Below, piece after piece: positions 51,143 to 59,414 of a stretch of 64,000 nucleotides of DNA. Position numbers and translations under genes: made by a program. The notes beneath the pieces were generated by a model. That model saw only the letters and a list, made by a program, of their open reading frames with translations. It had not been told where the DNA came from and did not search any database. Numbering within the stretch: the stretch's first letter is position 1; each line of letters starts with the position of its first letter. Source of the stretch: JBJHBP01 sp050485645 (GTDB lineage Bacteria; Pseudomonadota; Gammaproteobacteria; Steroidobacterales; Rariloculaceae); contig JBJHBT010000012.1 of NCBI GenBank assembly GCA_050485645.1, positions 1 to 64,000 on the forward strand, read 5' to 3'.

Positions 51143-52920
51143 CGGGCGCCGCCAGTCGGCAATGCCGCGAGCTGTCCGGCCGGTGAGCCGTTACACAGAT
51201 TGAACAGTGCCCGCGCCGGTAGCGGTCGCGACAGGTAGAAGCCCTGCGCGTAGTCGCAGCCCAGCGCCTGCAGTGTGATCAGCTGGTCGCTGGACTCCAC
51301 GCCCTCGGCGATGGTGTCGATGCCAAGGTCATGTGCCAGTTCGATGATGGCATTCAGCACCGCGACCAGATCCCGGCTGTTGCCGATGTCGGTAACGAAG
51401 GCCGGCGCGATCTTGGCGATGCTCAGCGGGAACTGACGCAGGCAGGCCAGCGACGAATAGCCGCTGCCGAAGTCGTCCATTGCGATACGCACACCCAGCT
51501 CCGCCAGTTCGCGCAGTGCATTGCGCGATACGTCGGTGTCGCGCATCAGGCTGGCTTCGGGCACCTCGACGACCAGATCGGTCGGTTCAAGTCCGGAGTC
51601 GGCGAGGATGTCGGTGTAGCGTCGGGCGTTTTTCCGTGCCAGCAGCTGCTGCACGGCGATGTTGACGGCCAGTGTCGCGGGCGCGCGTTCTGCCAGCAGC
51701 ATGCGCCAGTCCTTCATCTGCCGGCACGCCTCGCCCAGCACCCATTCCCCGATAGGCACGATGAGGCCGGTGTCCTCGGCGACGGACATGAAAGCAGCCG
51801 GCGACAGCAGGCCGTAGTCCGGATGCTGCCAGCGCAGCAGTGCTTCCACCGATGTGATCTGTCCGCCGTGCAGCGAAAACACCGGCTGATAGACGAGCAG
51901 GAACTGTTCCCGGTCCAGCGCACGGTGCAGGTCGCGCTCCATGGACAGGCGCTGTCTGGCCACTTCGCGCATCCGGCCATCGAAGACCACGTGGTGCCCC
52001 TTGCCGGCAGCCTTGGCCGAATACATGGCCGTGTCCGCATCGCGCAGCAGTTCGTCCACTGAATCGTGACCCAGTTCGCTGGTGACGATGCCGACACTGG
52101 CGGTGGAGCATATTTCATGCCCGTCGATGAGATGAGGCTTCTCGAACGCCGCCAGCAGCCGCTCGGTGACACGCGCCGCGTCCTCCGGTCTGCTCAGTCC
52201 GGTGAGCAGCACGACGAACTCGTCACCGCCCACCCGCGCGACGGTGGTCTGGTTGGTGGCGGTCTGACCGACGGTATCGTGCACGCGCAGATTGTTGCGG
52301 AACCGTAACGCGATTTCGCGCAGCAGTTTGTCACCGACATCGTGACCAAGACTGTCGTTGATGGCCTTGAAGCGGTCGAAGTCGAAGTAAAGCACCGCGA
52401 AGCAGAAGTCCGGCATGGCCTGACTCTGCTCGATGGCGCGGGTGATACGGTCTCCGAGCAGATGGCGATTCGGCAGACCCGTCAGGTTGTCGTGCAGAGC
52501 CTGCTGCTGAAGACGTTGCAGCAGACTCTGGGTCTTGATCGCGGCGCCGACCCTGGCGCGCACCTCGGCCGCGCAGAATGGCTTGCGGATGTAGTCGCAG
52601 GCGCCGAGTGTGAATGCCTCGGACACCGTGTTCGAATCGGCAGCCGACGTGACCATCATCACCGGAATACGTGCCGTGGCGGTGTCATCCTTGAGCTGTC
52701 GCAATACCGACAGGCCGTCCATGTCGGGCATCTGATAGTCGAGCAGGATCAGCGCCGGATCAGCACGCGTGGCAAGCTCCAGGCCTTCCTGCCCGGACGT
52801 GGCGCGCAGCAGCTCCAGCGGCAGCGAGCGCAGCTGTGCGGCGAGCAGGTCGTGTATCTGCGGTGTATCGTCGATGGCCAGTATGCGTTTCACAGCCGAC
52901 TCCTTCTCCACTGCCGTCAT
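51136..52920 (-). CDS. Response regulator with GGDEF and EAL domains
   Basis: A 594-residue protein. The receiver domain (about 12-130) has the acidic pair AIDD, phospho-acceptor in ILLDYQMPDMDG and Lys in YIRKPF. The GGDEF domain (about 145-310) has an intact RVGGDEF motif. The EAL domain (about 330-575) has SVEALLRW, MDDFGSGYSSLACL and AEGVESSDQ. One oddity is that the catalytic Lys motif reads Ala-Lys-Ile-Ala-Pro where Lys-Ile-Asp-Arg is usual, so phosphodiesterase activity is uncertain. It is expected to tune cyclic-di-GMP in response to a phosphorelay. It overlaps the HDOD gene downstream. Confidence 0.92.
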   Translation of the reverse strand: MTAVEKESAVKRILAIDDTPQIHDLLAAQLRSLPLELLRATSGQEGLELATRADPALILLDYQMPDMDGLSVLRQLKDDTATARIPVMMVTSAADSNTVSEAFTLGACDYIRKPFCAAEVRARVGAAIKTQSLLQRLQQQALHDNLTGLPNRHLLGDRITRAIEQSQAMPDFCFAVLYFDFDRFKAINDSLGHDVGDKLLREIALRFRNNLRVHDTVGQTATNQTTVARVGGDEFVVLLTGLSRPEDAARVTERLLAAFEKPHLIDGHEICSTASVGIVTSELGHDSVDELLRDADTAMYSAKAAGKGHHVVFDGRMREVARQRLSMERDLHRALDREQFLLVYQPVFSLHGGQITSVEALLRWQHPDYGLLSPAAFMSVAEDTGLIVPIGEWVLGEACRQMKDWRMLLAERAPATLAVNIAVQQLLARKNARRYTDILADSGLEPTDLVVEVPEASLMRDTDVSRNALRELAELGVRIAMDDFGSGYSSLACLRQFPLSIAKIAPAFVTDIGNSRDLVAVLNAIIELAHDLGIDTIAEGVESSDQLITLQALGCDYAQGFYLSRPLPARALFNLCNGSPAGQLAALPTGGARC

Positions 52921-53023
52921 CGCCGCAACTTCCCTGGCAACCAGACCGATCCCCGTGTCACGACACCCGGTGCCGTGTCACTACGCTTGTGGCACCAGCA
53001 TCATCCGGCTGATGCCACGGCTG

Positions 53024-53869
53024 TCATCCCAACCCCAGACTGTCGCGGAGTTCGTCGCGCTCGGCGATGAGACTGTCCAGCTTCGACCTCGCGATGCCCA
53101 GACGCTGAAGGTCGGGGCGGCCGTCCAGCAGCGCCAGTGTTTCGTCGGCAACCGGGGTGGAGATCCGCGACACCAGGATTCCCAGCGTCAGCACGTCGAT
53201 CATCGGTTCGCGCTCTTCGACGTCGGGTTCGCACTGACGTTCTATCGCCGTCGCGGCGTCGTCCGGCAGGCGCCAGTACTCGGCGATGGCCTTGCCAACG
53301 CTCGGGTGCCAGGTGCGGATGAGTTCTTCCGCGGATTCGGCGTCGGCGAACAGTTCCGGATACTGCGGCGCCCTGCTGTAAAGGTAGATCACGCCGATGT
53401 TGTGCAGCAGGCCAACCACCAGTGATTCGTCCGCGGAAACCCTGCCGCTGCCGCGGGCGATCAGGTAGCACGATGCCGCGGTGCGGGCGGCATCGGCCCA
53501 CGCCGGCCGCAGCAGATGTTCAACCTGGCGGTACTCCTCGCGCTCGCGCAGCTGGCGCATCGCGAATGTCATTGTGGCGGACTGCACGGCGCTGGCACCC
53601 AGACGCGAGATGGCGGCTGAGATGTCCGTCGTTGGTTTGCCGTTGCGTCGGAAGGTGAAGGAGTTGGCCATGGTCAGTATGGTGCCGACAAGGGCCGGTT
53701 CACTGCGCAGCACCCGGGCGAGCCTGTCGATGGAATAGTCCGGGTCCGCGAGTGCACTGCGAATGTTCATGACCGATTCTGAAAGCGCGGGCAGATGCAG
53801 ATCGCCCGCAGACAACTCGTCCGCCAGCCCCTGGACCAGCGAGTAGGCATCAGCTTGATTGACAGACAC
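53024..53869 (-). CDS. HDOD-domain protein under sigma-28 control
   Basis: A 281-residue HDOD protein: LPALSESVMNIRSALADPDY, then VGTILTMANSFTFRRNGKPT and ESLVVGLLHNIGVIYLYSRA. Here the HDIG-like position reads HNIG, so metal-dependent hydrolysis is unlikely. It starts with GTG preceded by AGGAGA. A perfect FliA promoter lies 47-73 bp upstream, which ties it to late flagellar expression. A motility or cyclic-di-GMP role is inferred from this and from the neighbouring GGDEF/EAL gene. Confidence 0.85.
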   Translation of the reverse strand: MSVNQADAYSLVQGLADELSAGDLHLPALSESVMNIRSALADPDYSIDRLARVLRSEPALVGTILTMANSFTFRRNGKPTTDISAAISRLGASAVQSATMTFAMRQLREREEYRQVEHLLRPAWADAARTAASCYLIARGSGRVSADESLVVGLLHNIGVIYLYSRAPQYPELFADAESAEELIRTWHPSVGKAIAEYWRLPDDAATAIERQCEPDVEEREPMIDVLTLGILVSRISTPVADETLALLDGRPDLQRLGIARSKLDSLIAERDELRDSLGLG

Positions 53870-53915
53870 GGGATCTCCTGTTCGAAGGCGGCACGGCGCC
53901 GTGGTCTCGGTCCCG

Positions 53916-53942
53916 TTATCGGCCGATTCAGCGCGGCCTTTA
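53916..53942 (-). promoter_or_regulatory. Perfect sigma-28 promoter of the HDOD gene
   Basis: On the minus strand, TAAA (53939-53942), exactly 15 bases, then GCCGATAA (53916-53923): a 12 of 12 match to the FliA consensus. Predicted start near 53909, about 40 bases before the GTG. Confidence 0.88.
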
Positions 53943-53978
53943 GCGCGGCCTTTAGCGCGGCCTTTAGCGCGGCCCTTA
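53931..53978. repeat. Four 12-bp tandem repeats overlapping the sigma-28 -35 element
   Basis: GCGCGGCCTTTA occurs at 53931, 53943 and 53955, and as GCGCGGCCCTTA at 53967, with a partial fifth copy. Read on the minus strand, each of the first three copies supplies a TAAA -35 element followed by the first eight spacer bases. Only the first is at the right distance from the -10 element. Confidence 0.9.
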
Positions 53979-54056
53979 GCGCGACATGGCGCCGCGGACC
54001 AGGTTCAGCGCGAACGAAGCTGCGGACGCCGGTTCGCCGCGCGCCGGGTGGATCAT

Positions 54057-55286
54057 CTAGCCGATCCGGTGCGACAACAGGCCATCGACGAGCTTGGGTT
54101 CGAACCAGGTGGATTTCGGCGGCATCGCAAGCCCGGCGTCGGCCACGGCCATCAGCTGGTCCATGCGCGTGGCGAACATCGAGAACGCGACGGCCGCCCG
54201 CCCGCCGTCCACGCGTCGCTCCAGCTCCGACAGACCGCGTATGCCGCCGACGAAGTCGATGCGAGCATCGGTGCGCGGGTTGTCTATGCCCAGCACCGGT
54301 CGCAGCAGCAGTTCCTGAAGCAGGCTCACGTCCAGACTTGCCACCGGATCGTTCCGCGGCCGTGTCTTCGGTGGCAGTGTCAGACGGTACCAGCGATCGG
54401 CCATGTACATGCCGAAGGTGCCCGGCTGGTCGGGCGCCACGGCTGCGGATTCCGGGTGAACGTGAAACTCGCCGGCAATGCGCGTCAGCAGCTGATCGGG
54501 CGACAGGCCGTTGAGATCACGCACCACGCGGTTGTAGTCGAGTATGCGCATCTGGTCGTCGGGGAACGCGACGACGAGAAAGTATTCGCTGTCACCGCCG
54601 CGCTCGCGTGCGACGCGCGCGGCCGCCGCGGCGCGATGATGGCCGTCGGCGATGTAGATCGCCTCATGGCGATCCAGCGCATCCTGCAGGGCCTGCATGT
54701 TTGCCGCATCGCTGATGCGCCAGATCCGGTGCCGCACATCGTTCGGGCCGATGGCGTCGAGCAGCGGTGCCGACGCCGTGGTTTCGGCCAGCGGCTGATC
54801 CAGAGCCGGATCGGCCCGGTAGGCACACAGCACGGGGCCGGTCTGCGCGTTCAGCGCCAGAATGTTGCGTACCCGGTCGTTTTCCTTGTTTGGCCGCGTG
54901 AATTCGTGTTTGCGGACGCGGTTCGCGTCGTAGGCCTGCGTGGACGCGGTGAAGGCGATGCCGGTTTGCACATGATCGCCGTCGTTCATGCGGTACACGT
55001 AGAAGCACGGGGATGCTTCGCGCACAAGTACGCGCTGTTCGATCATGCGCTGCAGCTGCGCGGCGCCGGCCGCATATACCTGATCTGAATAGGGATCGAC
55101 GCCGTCAGGCAGGTCGATTTCCGGTCGTGAGATATGCAGGAACGACCATGGACGGTTCGCGGCCAGACCGCGCGCTTCGGCAGTGTCGATCACGTCGTAG
55201 GGCGGTGCAATGACATCCGCGGCCTGGGCGGCGTCGGGCCTGAGCGCGGCGAACGGCCGCGCAAGCGGTTGGTGTTTCTGGTTCAT
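54057..55286 (-). CDS. DUF1015-family protein
   Basis: About 409 residues from the ATG at 55286. DUF1015 hallmarks are VIAPPYDVID near the N terminus, HEFTRPNKENDRVRNILALN and IADGHHRAAAA. The family is widespread in bacteria. Members are proposed to be ParB/SerK-like nucleotide-using enzymes, but the reaction is not established here. A GTG 21 bases upstream has no ribosome site. A consensus -10 box ends six bases before the ATG, implying a leaderless transcript. Confidence 0.82.
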   Translation of the reverse strand: MNQKHQPLARPFAALRPDAAQAADVIAPPYDVIDTAEARGLAANRPWSFLHISRPEIDLPDGVDPYSDQVYAAGAAQLQRMIEQRVLVREASPCFYVYRMNDGDHVQTGIAFTASTQAYDANRVRKHEFTRPNKENDRVRNILALNAQTGPVLCAYRADPALDQPLAETTASAPLLDAIGPNDVRHRIWRISDAANMQALQDALDRHEAIYIADGHHRAAAAARVARERGGDSEYFLVVAFPDDQMRILDYNRVVRDLNGLSPDQLLTRIAGEFHVHPESAAVAPDQPGTFGMYMADRWYRLTLPPKTRPRNDPVASLDVSLLQELLLRPVLGIDNPRTDARIDFVGGIRGLSELERRVDGGRAAVAFSMFATRMDQLMAVADAGLAMPPKSTWFEPKLVDGLLSHRIG

Positions 55287-55292
55287 CGCGCC

Positions 55293-55298
55293 ATTATA
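55293..55298 (-). promoter_or_regulatory. TATAAT -10 box directly before the DUF1015 gene
   Basis: On the minus strand TATAAT lies at 55293-55298, followed by six bases and then the ATG at 55286. RNA would start at or next to the A of the start codon. No clear -35 is visible. Confidence 0.5.
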
Positions 55299-55373
55299 AG
55301 GGTACACAGGGCACTTCGTTGGGTGTGCTCCGCCCGTAGACAGACCATCAGCACGATGTCAGGAGAATGCGCG

Positions 55374-55835
55374 ATGCAGCGAACCGTTACGCGAGAGCAG
55401 CTGGATGCGTTGACCGGCCAGCGGCTGGGCGTGTCTGATTGGCTGGAAGTCGATCAGAAGCGCATCAACGAATTCGCCGATGTCACCGACGATCATCAGT
55501 ACATCCATGTCGACGCCGAGCGCGCACGGCAGTCGCCGTTCGGTACGACCATTGCGCATGGGTTGCTCACGCTGTCACTGATCGTGCGGCTGTGCCTGCC
55601 ACTGGTGCCGCGACTCGATACGATGACCATGGTGCTGAACTACGGCTTCGACAGGGTGCGGTTTCCTGCGCCGCTGAAGTGCGGCAGCCGCATTCGCGCC
55701 GTCGTGGATCTGGATTCGGTGGAGCAGCGTCAGCCCGGACAGGTTCTGATCCGCCTTGGCGTCGTTGTCGAGATCGAGCATGAGTCCAGACCAGCCCTGG
55801 CCGCTGAGTGGCTGGCACTGCAGCTGACCGGCTGA
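55374..55835 (+). CDS. MaoC-family dehydratase (hot-dog fold)
   Basis: A 153-residue single hot-dog protein. The hydratase-2 motif is clear: Asp39 and His44 in TDDHQYIHVD, then SPFGTTIAHGLLTLSL. It probably hydrates (R)-3-hydroxyacyl or related enoyl-CoA substrates. The exact substrate is unknown. AGGAG about nine bases before the ATG supports the start. It is divergent from the DUF1015 gene. Confidence 0.88.
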   Translation: MQRTVTREQLDALTGQRLGVSDWLEVDQKRINEFADVTDDHQYIHVDAERARQSPFGTTIAHGLLTLSLIVRLCLPLVPRLDTMTMVLNYGFDRVRFPAPLKCGSRIRAVVDLDSVEQRQPGQVLIRLGVVVEIEHESRPALAAEWLALQLTG

Positions 55836-55925
55836 GCTTTCCGTGCCGCACACGTTTGCTGTTGCCGGCCACCACCCGGGCGGTGGCCGGGACGTGTACT
55901 GAGTCCGCAAATCGGCCGTGCCGGC

Positions 55926-57413
55926 GTGACAGGGCTCACAGCCGTGGCCACTTGCCTGCGTCACAATCACCAAGTTCAGGATGGTTCTCTTCTGGTTAAG
56001 GTCGCAGTGGTGTTGCAGGACGACGATTTTCTCTCGACGGCCGGTTCGGATACCGGCAACAGGACTCGTGCCAGTGCGAGCCTGCGGTTCATGGAGCACT
56101 ATCTGCGAGGAGACGGTGGGCGAGGAGACGGTGGGCGAGAAGACGGTGCGCGAGGCGAGGGCGGCAACCGTCTGACCGGGCTCCTCCTCGGTCAGCTGGA
56201 CGCGTTCAATCGCATCAGCACCACGTTCGGCCACGATGCCTCCAGCGCCTTCTGCGCACGCTATACCACCGGACTTCGAGACCTGCTGCCCGAAGGCACG
56301 CCGGTAATACGCCTGTCGGAACGCCGGTTCGCGATCCTGCTGCGACTGGACAGTGTCTCGGCGGTCGTCGATGTGGCCGCCGGCCTGGCGGATCGCAGTC
56401 AGCCATACATGGAACACGGCGACGATCGCTTCATCGTCGACCTGACCCTCGGTATCGCCGTGTACCCGACGCATGCCGACGATGCGGCCACTCTGTTCAG
56501 GCGTGCCGAACTGGCGCTCAAGGAGGCCCGCGACCAGGAACTGACGTTCGACATGTATCAGCCGGAGTCGACACAGCAGCACGCCGCGCTGTGGAAGCTG
56601 GAAAGCGACCTGGACAGCGCGGTGCGCGAGGGACAGCTGGAGGTTTTCTATCAGCCGCAGCTGGAGCTCGGGCGTCCCCATGTCGGGGGACTCGAGGCGC
56701 TGGTGAGATGGCGACGCAGGTCCGGCCAGTTCGTGCCGCCGGAGGAATTCATTCCGATCGCCGAACGCGGTGGCAGCATCGTGCCGATCACCTGGTTCGT
56801 GTTCGACTCGGTGGCCGCGCACGCGGCCTCCTGGGCGGCCCTGCCGAAACCGTTAAATGTGGCGGTGAACCTTTCACCGTCGGTGCTCGGCCATCGCGAG
56901 CTGGATTCGCGGCTCGACCGGCTGCGGCGGACGCTGGCAGGCCACGGGATCGGTCTGTCGGTGGAGATTACCGAAGACAGCCTGGTGCAGAACTCGGAAG
57001 CCACTCCGGCGAGCCTGAAACGACTGCGCGATGCCGGGATCGGACTTGCGATCGACGATTTCGGCAAGGGTTACTCGTCACTTACCTACCTCAAACAGAT
57101 ACCGGCGACAGAGATCAAGATCGACCGACACTTCGTGTCGTCGATCGCGAAAGACGACACGGACAGGGAGATCGTGCGCAGTGTGGTCGATCTGGCACAT
57201 GCATTGAACATGCGCGTCGTTGCCGAGGGCGTGGACAGCAGTGACAACCTTGAAGTCGTCACCCGTCTGGGGTGTGAGGTGGCACAGGGGTTCTTCATCG
57301 CCCGTCCGATGCGGGCGGATCTCGTGTACGACTGGATCAACAGCCACGCGGTGGCGACCAGGAGCCTCGAAGCGAAAACGCGCGCCGCGGCTGCGTTGCG
57401 TCCCGACACCTAG
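55926..57413 (+). CDS. EAL phosphodiesterase with degenerate GGDEF domain
   Basis: Up to 495 residues. Residues about 75-215 resemble a GGDEF domain, but the signature is Leu-Ser-Glu-Arg-Arg-Phe instead of GGDEF, so no cyclase activity is expected. The EAL domain (about 225-480) keeps GLEALVRWRRR, VAVNLSPSVL, AIDDFGKGYSSLTYLKQI, EIKIDRHFV and AQGFFIARPM. The EGVE motif reads EGVD. It likely degrades cyclic-di-GMP. The start is unclear: the first 50 residues are not domain-like, and a 15-bp repeat encodes Arg-Gly-Asp-Gly-Gly units at about 61-80. Confidence 0.85.
   Translation: MTGLTAVATCLRHNHQVQDGSLLVKVAVVLQDDDFLSTAGSDTGNRTRASASLRFMEHYLRGDGGRGDGGREDGARGEGGNRLTGLLLGQLDAFNRISTTFGHDASSAFCARYTTGLRDLLPEGTPVIRLSERRFAILLRLDSVSAVVDVAAGLADRSQPYMEHGDDRFIVDLTLGIAVYPTHADDAATLFRRAELALKEARDQELTFDMYQPESTQQHAALWKLESDLDSAVREGQLEVFYQPQLELGRPHVGGLEALVRWRRRSGQFVPPEEFIPIAERGGSIVPITWFVFDSVAAHAASWAALPKPLNVAVNLSPSVLGHRELDSRLDRLRRTLAGHGIGLSVEITEDSLVQNSEATPASLKRLRDAGIGLAIDDFGKGYSSLTYLKQIPATEIKIDRHFVSSIAKDDTDREIVRSVVDLAHALNMRVVAEGVDSSDNLEVVTRLGCEVAQGFFIARPMRADLVYDWINSHAVATRSLEAKTRAAAALRPDT
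56106..56165 (+). repeat. 15-bp tandem repeats in the EAL gene
   Basis: Two identical units (56106, 56121) and two diverged ones (56136, 56151) of CGAGGAGACGGTGGG encode Arg/Gly/Asp-rich repeats before the GGDEF-like domain. The frame is preserved. Confidence 0.85.
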
Positions 57414-57437
57414 CCGTTCGCCGCGTCCGCTGCGCGT

Positions 57438-58784
57438 CTATGGCATCGGCAGGAAACTCGACGCTATCGCGAAGTAGATCAGCACACCGGCGATGTCGGC
57501 TATGGATGTGATCAGCGGCGCGCTGGCGGTGGCGGGATCGAAGCCCAGCCGCGTGAGTATGAATGGCAGGGTCATGCCGATCGTACTGCCGGTGATGACG
57601 ATAAGTATCATTGCCGACGAAACGACCAGCGCGATCTCGGGTCCACCACGCACCACGCCGATCAGTGACACGGCCAGCGCCATCGACAGCCCCAGCAGCG
57701 CGGCCACGAACAGTTCGCGGCCGATCAGGCTGCCCCAGTCCTTCATCTGTACATCGCCGGTGGCCAATGCGCGCACCATCAGTGTCGCCGACTGTGAGCC
57801 GGCATTGCCGCCGGATGCGATCAGAATCGGCAGGAAGAACAGCAGCGCCAGGTAGGCGGCGATCGTCTCCTCGTACGCCGCGATGCCGGCGCCGGAAAAA
57901 ATATTGCCGAACACCAGAACAACGAGCCAGACGATGCGCGCGCGATACAGCATGAACACACCGGCGTCGCGCACATTCGTTACCAGTTTGGAAACGGTAC
58001 CGGCTTTCTGGAAGTCTTCCGTCGCTTCTTCCTGGAGGACGTCCAGCGCGTCGTCGTGCGTGACGATGCCGACAAGGCGGTTCTCGCTGTCGACAACCGG
58101 AATGGCCAGTACGTCGTACTTGGCGATCTTGCCGGCCACGTCTTCCTGGTCGTCGTCGACGTGCACGGCAATGGGATTGCGTTCCATCAGTCGACCGACC
58201 GTTGCCTTGGACGGGGCGAGTATCAGGTCCTGAAGGCGAACCGACCCGATCAGCCGCCGTTCGTCATCGATCACATAGGCGCGGTAGATCGTTTCCTTGT
58301 CCGGTGCCTCGCGCCGCAGTTTTTCGATGGCTTCCGCGGCGGTCTGAGGCTGGGCCACGGTTGCGTAGTCCGAGGTCATGATCGCGCCGGCGGTATCTTC
58401 CTCGTACGACGACAGGCGGCGTATGTCCTCGCGCTCCGCCTGGGCCAGCGCCGGCAGCAACGCCTCCCTCTGTTCGCCGGACAGTTCGTTCAGCAGGTCG
58501 GCGCGTTCGTCGGAATTCATTTCTGTGACGATGCGGGCAAGCTCCGCACGGGTCAGCACCGTGGCCGCGTCCACCTGATTGTCTGGTTCCAGGTAACCGA
58601 ATACACCGGCCTTGCGCCGGTCCGGCAGCAGCCGCAGGACCTCAGCGGTTTCCTCAGGCGTCATTTCGGCAATGCACGCGGCGATGTCCGCGGCATGCAC
58701 CTCGCTCAATGCCAGCCGTATGCCTTCGAGATTGTTCTGTTGCAGGCGTTCGCGCAGTGCTTCGGTGGAGATGTTGGCGGTCAT
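57438..58784 (-). CDS. mgtE: Magnesium transporter MgtE
   Basis: A 448-residue protein with the standard MgtE layout: N-terminal helical domain (about 1-125, with EMTPEETAEVLRLLPDRRKA), two CBS domains (about 130-250, YVIDDERRLIGSVRLQDLIL) and five C-terminal membrane spans with the pore motif ASGGNAGSQSATL. It takes up Mg2+, gated by cytosolic Mg2+. The ATG at 58784 is preferred because AAGGAAG precedes it. Its 3' end lies 24 bp from the convergent EAL gene. No Mg2+ riboswitch was recognised upstream. Confidence 0.95.
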   Translation of the reverse strand: MTANISTEALRERLQQNNLEGIRLALSEVHAADIAACIAEMTPEETAEVLRLLPDRRKAGVFGYLEPDNQVDAATVLTRAELARIVTEMNSDERADLLNELSGEQREALLPALAQAEREDIRRLSSYEEDTAGAIMTSDYATVAQPQTAAEAIEKLRREAPDKETIYRAYVIDDERRLIGSVRLQDLILAPSKATVGRLMERNPIAVHVDDDQEDVAGKIAKYDVLAIPVVDSENRLVGIVTHDDALDVLQEEATEDFQKAGTVSKLVTNVRDAGVFMLYRARIVWLVVLVFGNIFSGAGIAAYEETIAAYLALLFFLPILIASGGNAGSQSATLMVRALATGDVQMKDWGSLIGRELFVAALLGLSMALAVSLIGVVRGGPEIALVVSSAMILIVITGSTIGMTLPFILTRLGFDPATASAPLITSIADIAGVLIYFAIASSFLPMP

Positions 58785-59032
58785 GGCAGAACTTCCTTGC
58801 AAGGGATCCGGGGACGTAGCCGGTTACGGGCGGCGCGGGCCGGTGACAGGCATCGTCCCGCAGGCGGGAGTGGCCGTACCTGTCGCGGAGCGCGAAGTTG
58901 GCCTGGGGCCGGACGCTGCGGATGCCCGGTCCGCCTGCCAGGTCGACGGCGAGCAGTTTACGTCAGAACCTCGGCGCGATGCATCGTGCAATAATGGCCA
59001 AATCGACCGCAGCTTTTCCGGAGTCAACTCAC

Positions 59033-59347
59033 ATGGCGTACAACCGCAACCATGCCCGTGCATTGTGTAATGCCAATGAACTGGCGCTCTTCGAGGCCAG
59101 TCTCGCTGACAGCATCGAGGCGCATTCGGCCGCCGCACTCAGGGACAAAATCAAGCGGGCGCGAACATTGCGCGACAAGTACCGTGATCTGTACAAGCGT
59201 CAGCGTCTGGCCACGCGTGATCGCACCGGAACGAAAAAAGGTGTGCGGTCCGACAGCAACGCGCGCACCGACAGCAAGGCCAGACTTTTCGACGAAGTCC
59301 TCAAGCGCTTCCAGACGCGGGCCGACGCGCTGGCGAAGCGGCAGTAG
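59033..59347 (+). CDS. Small basic helical protein of unknown function
   Basis: A 104-residue Arg/Lys-rich protein (MAYNRNHARALCNANELALF start). It reads like a repeated helical hairpin with SIEAHSAAALRDKIKRARTL and a later DEVLKRFQTRADAL. I do not recognise a named family. The composition (basic, helical, no membrane span or signal) would suit nucleic-acid or protein binding. It lies directly upstream of the Kdo-transferase-like gene (67-bp gap) on the same strand and could be the first gene of that operon. Codon use is like its neighbours, so I take it as real. Confidence 0.7.
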   Translation: MAYNRNHARALCNANELALFEASLADSIEAHSAAALRDKIKRARTLRDKYRDLYKRQRLATRDRTGTKKGVRSDSNARTDSKARLFDEVLKRFQTRADALAKRQ

Positions 59348-59414
59348 TTCCCGTATCGACGGGGGCGGCACCACCAGCCGCGTGACGTCGGCCGGGCCGC
59401 TGAGGCAGCGGGGT

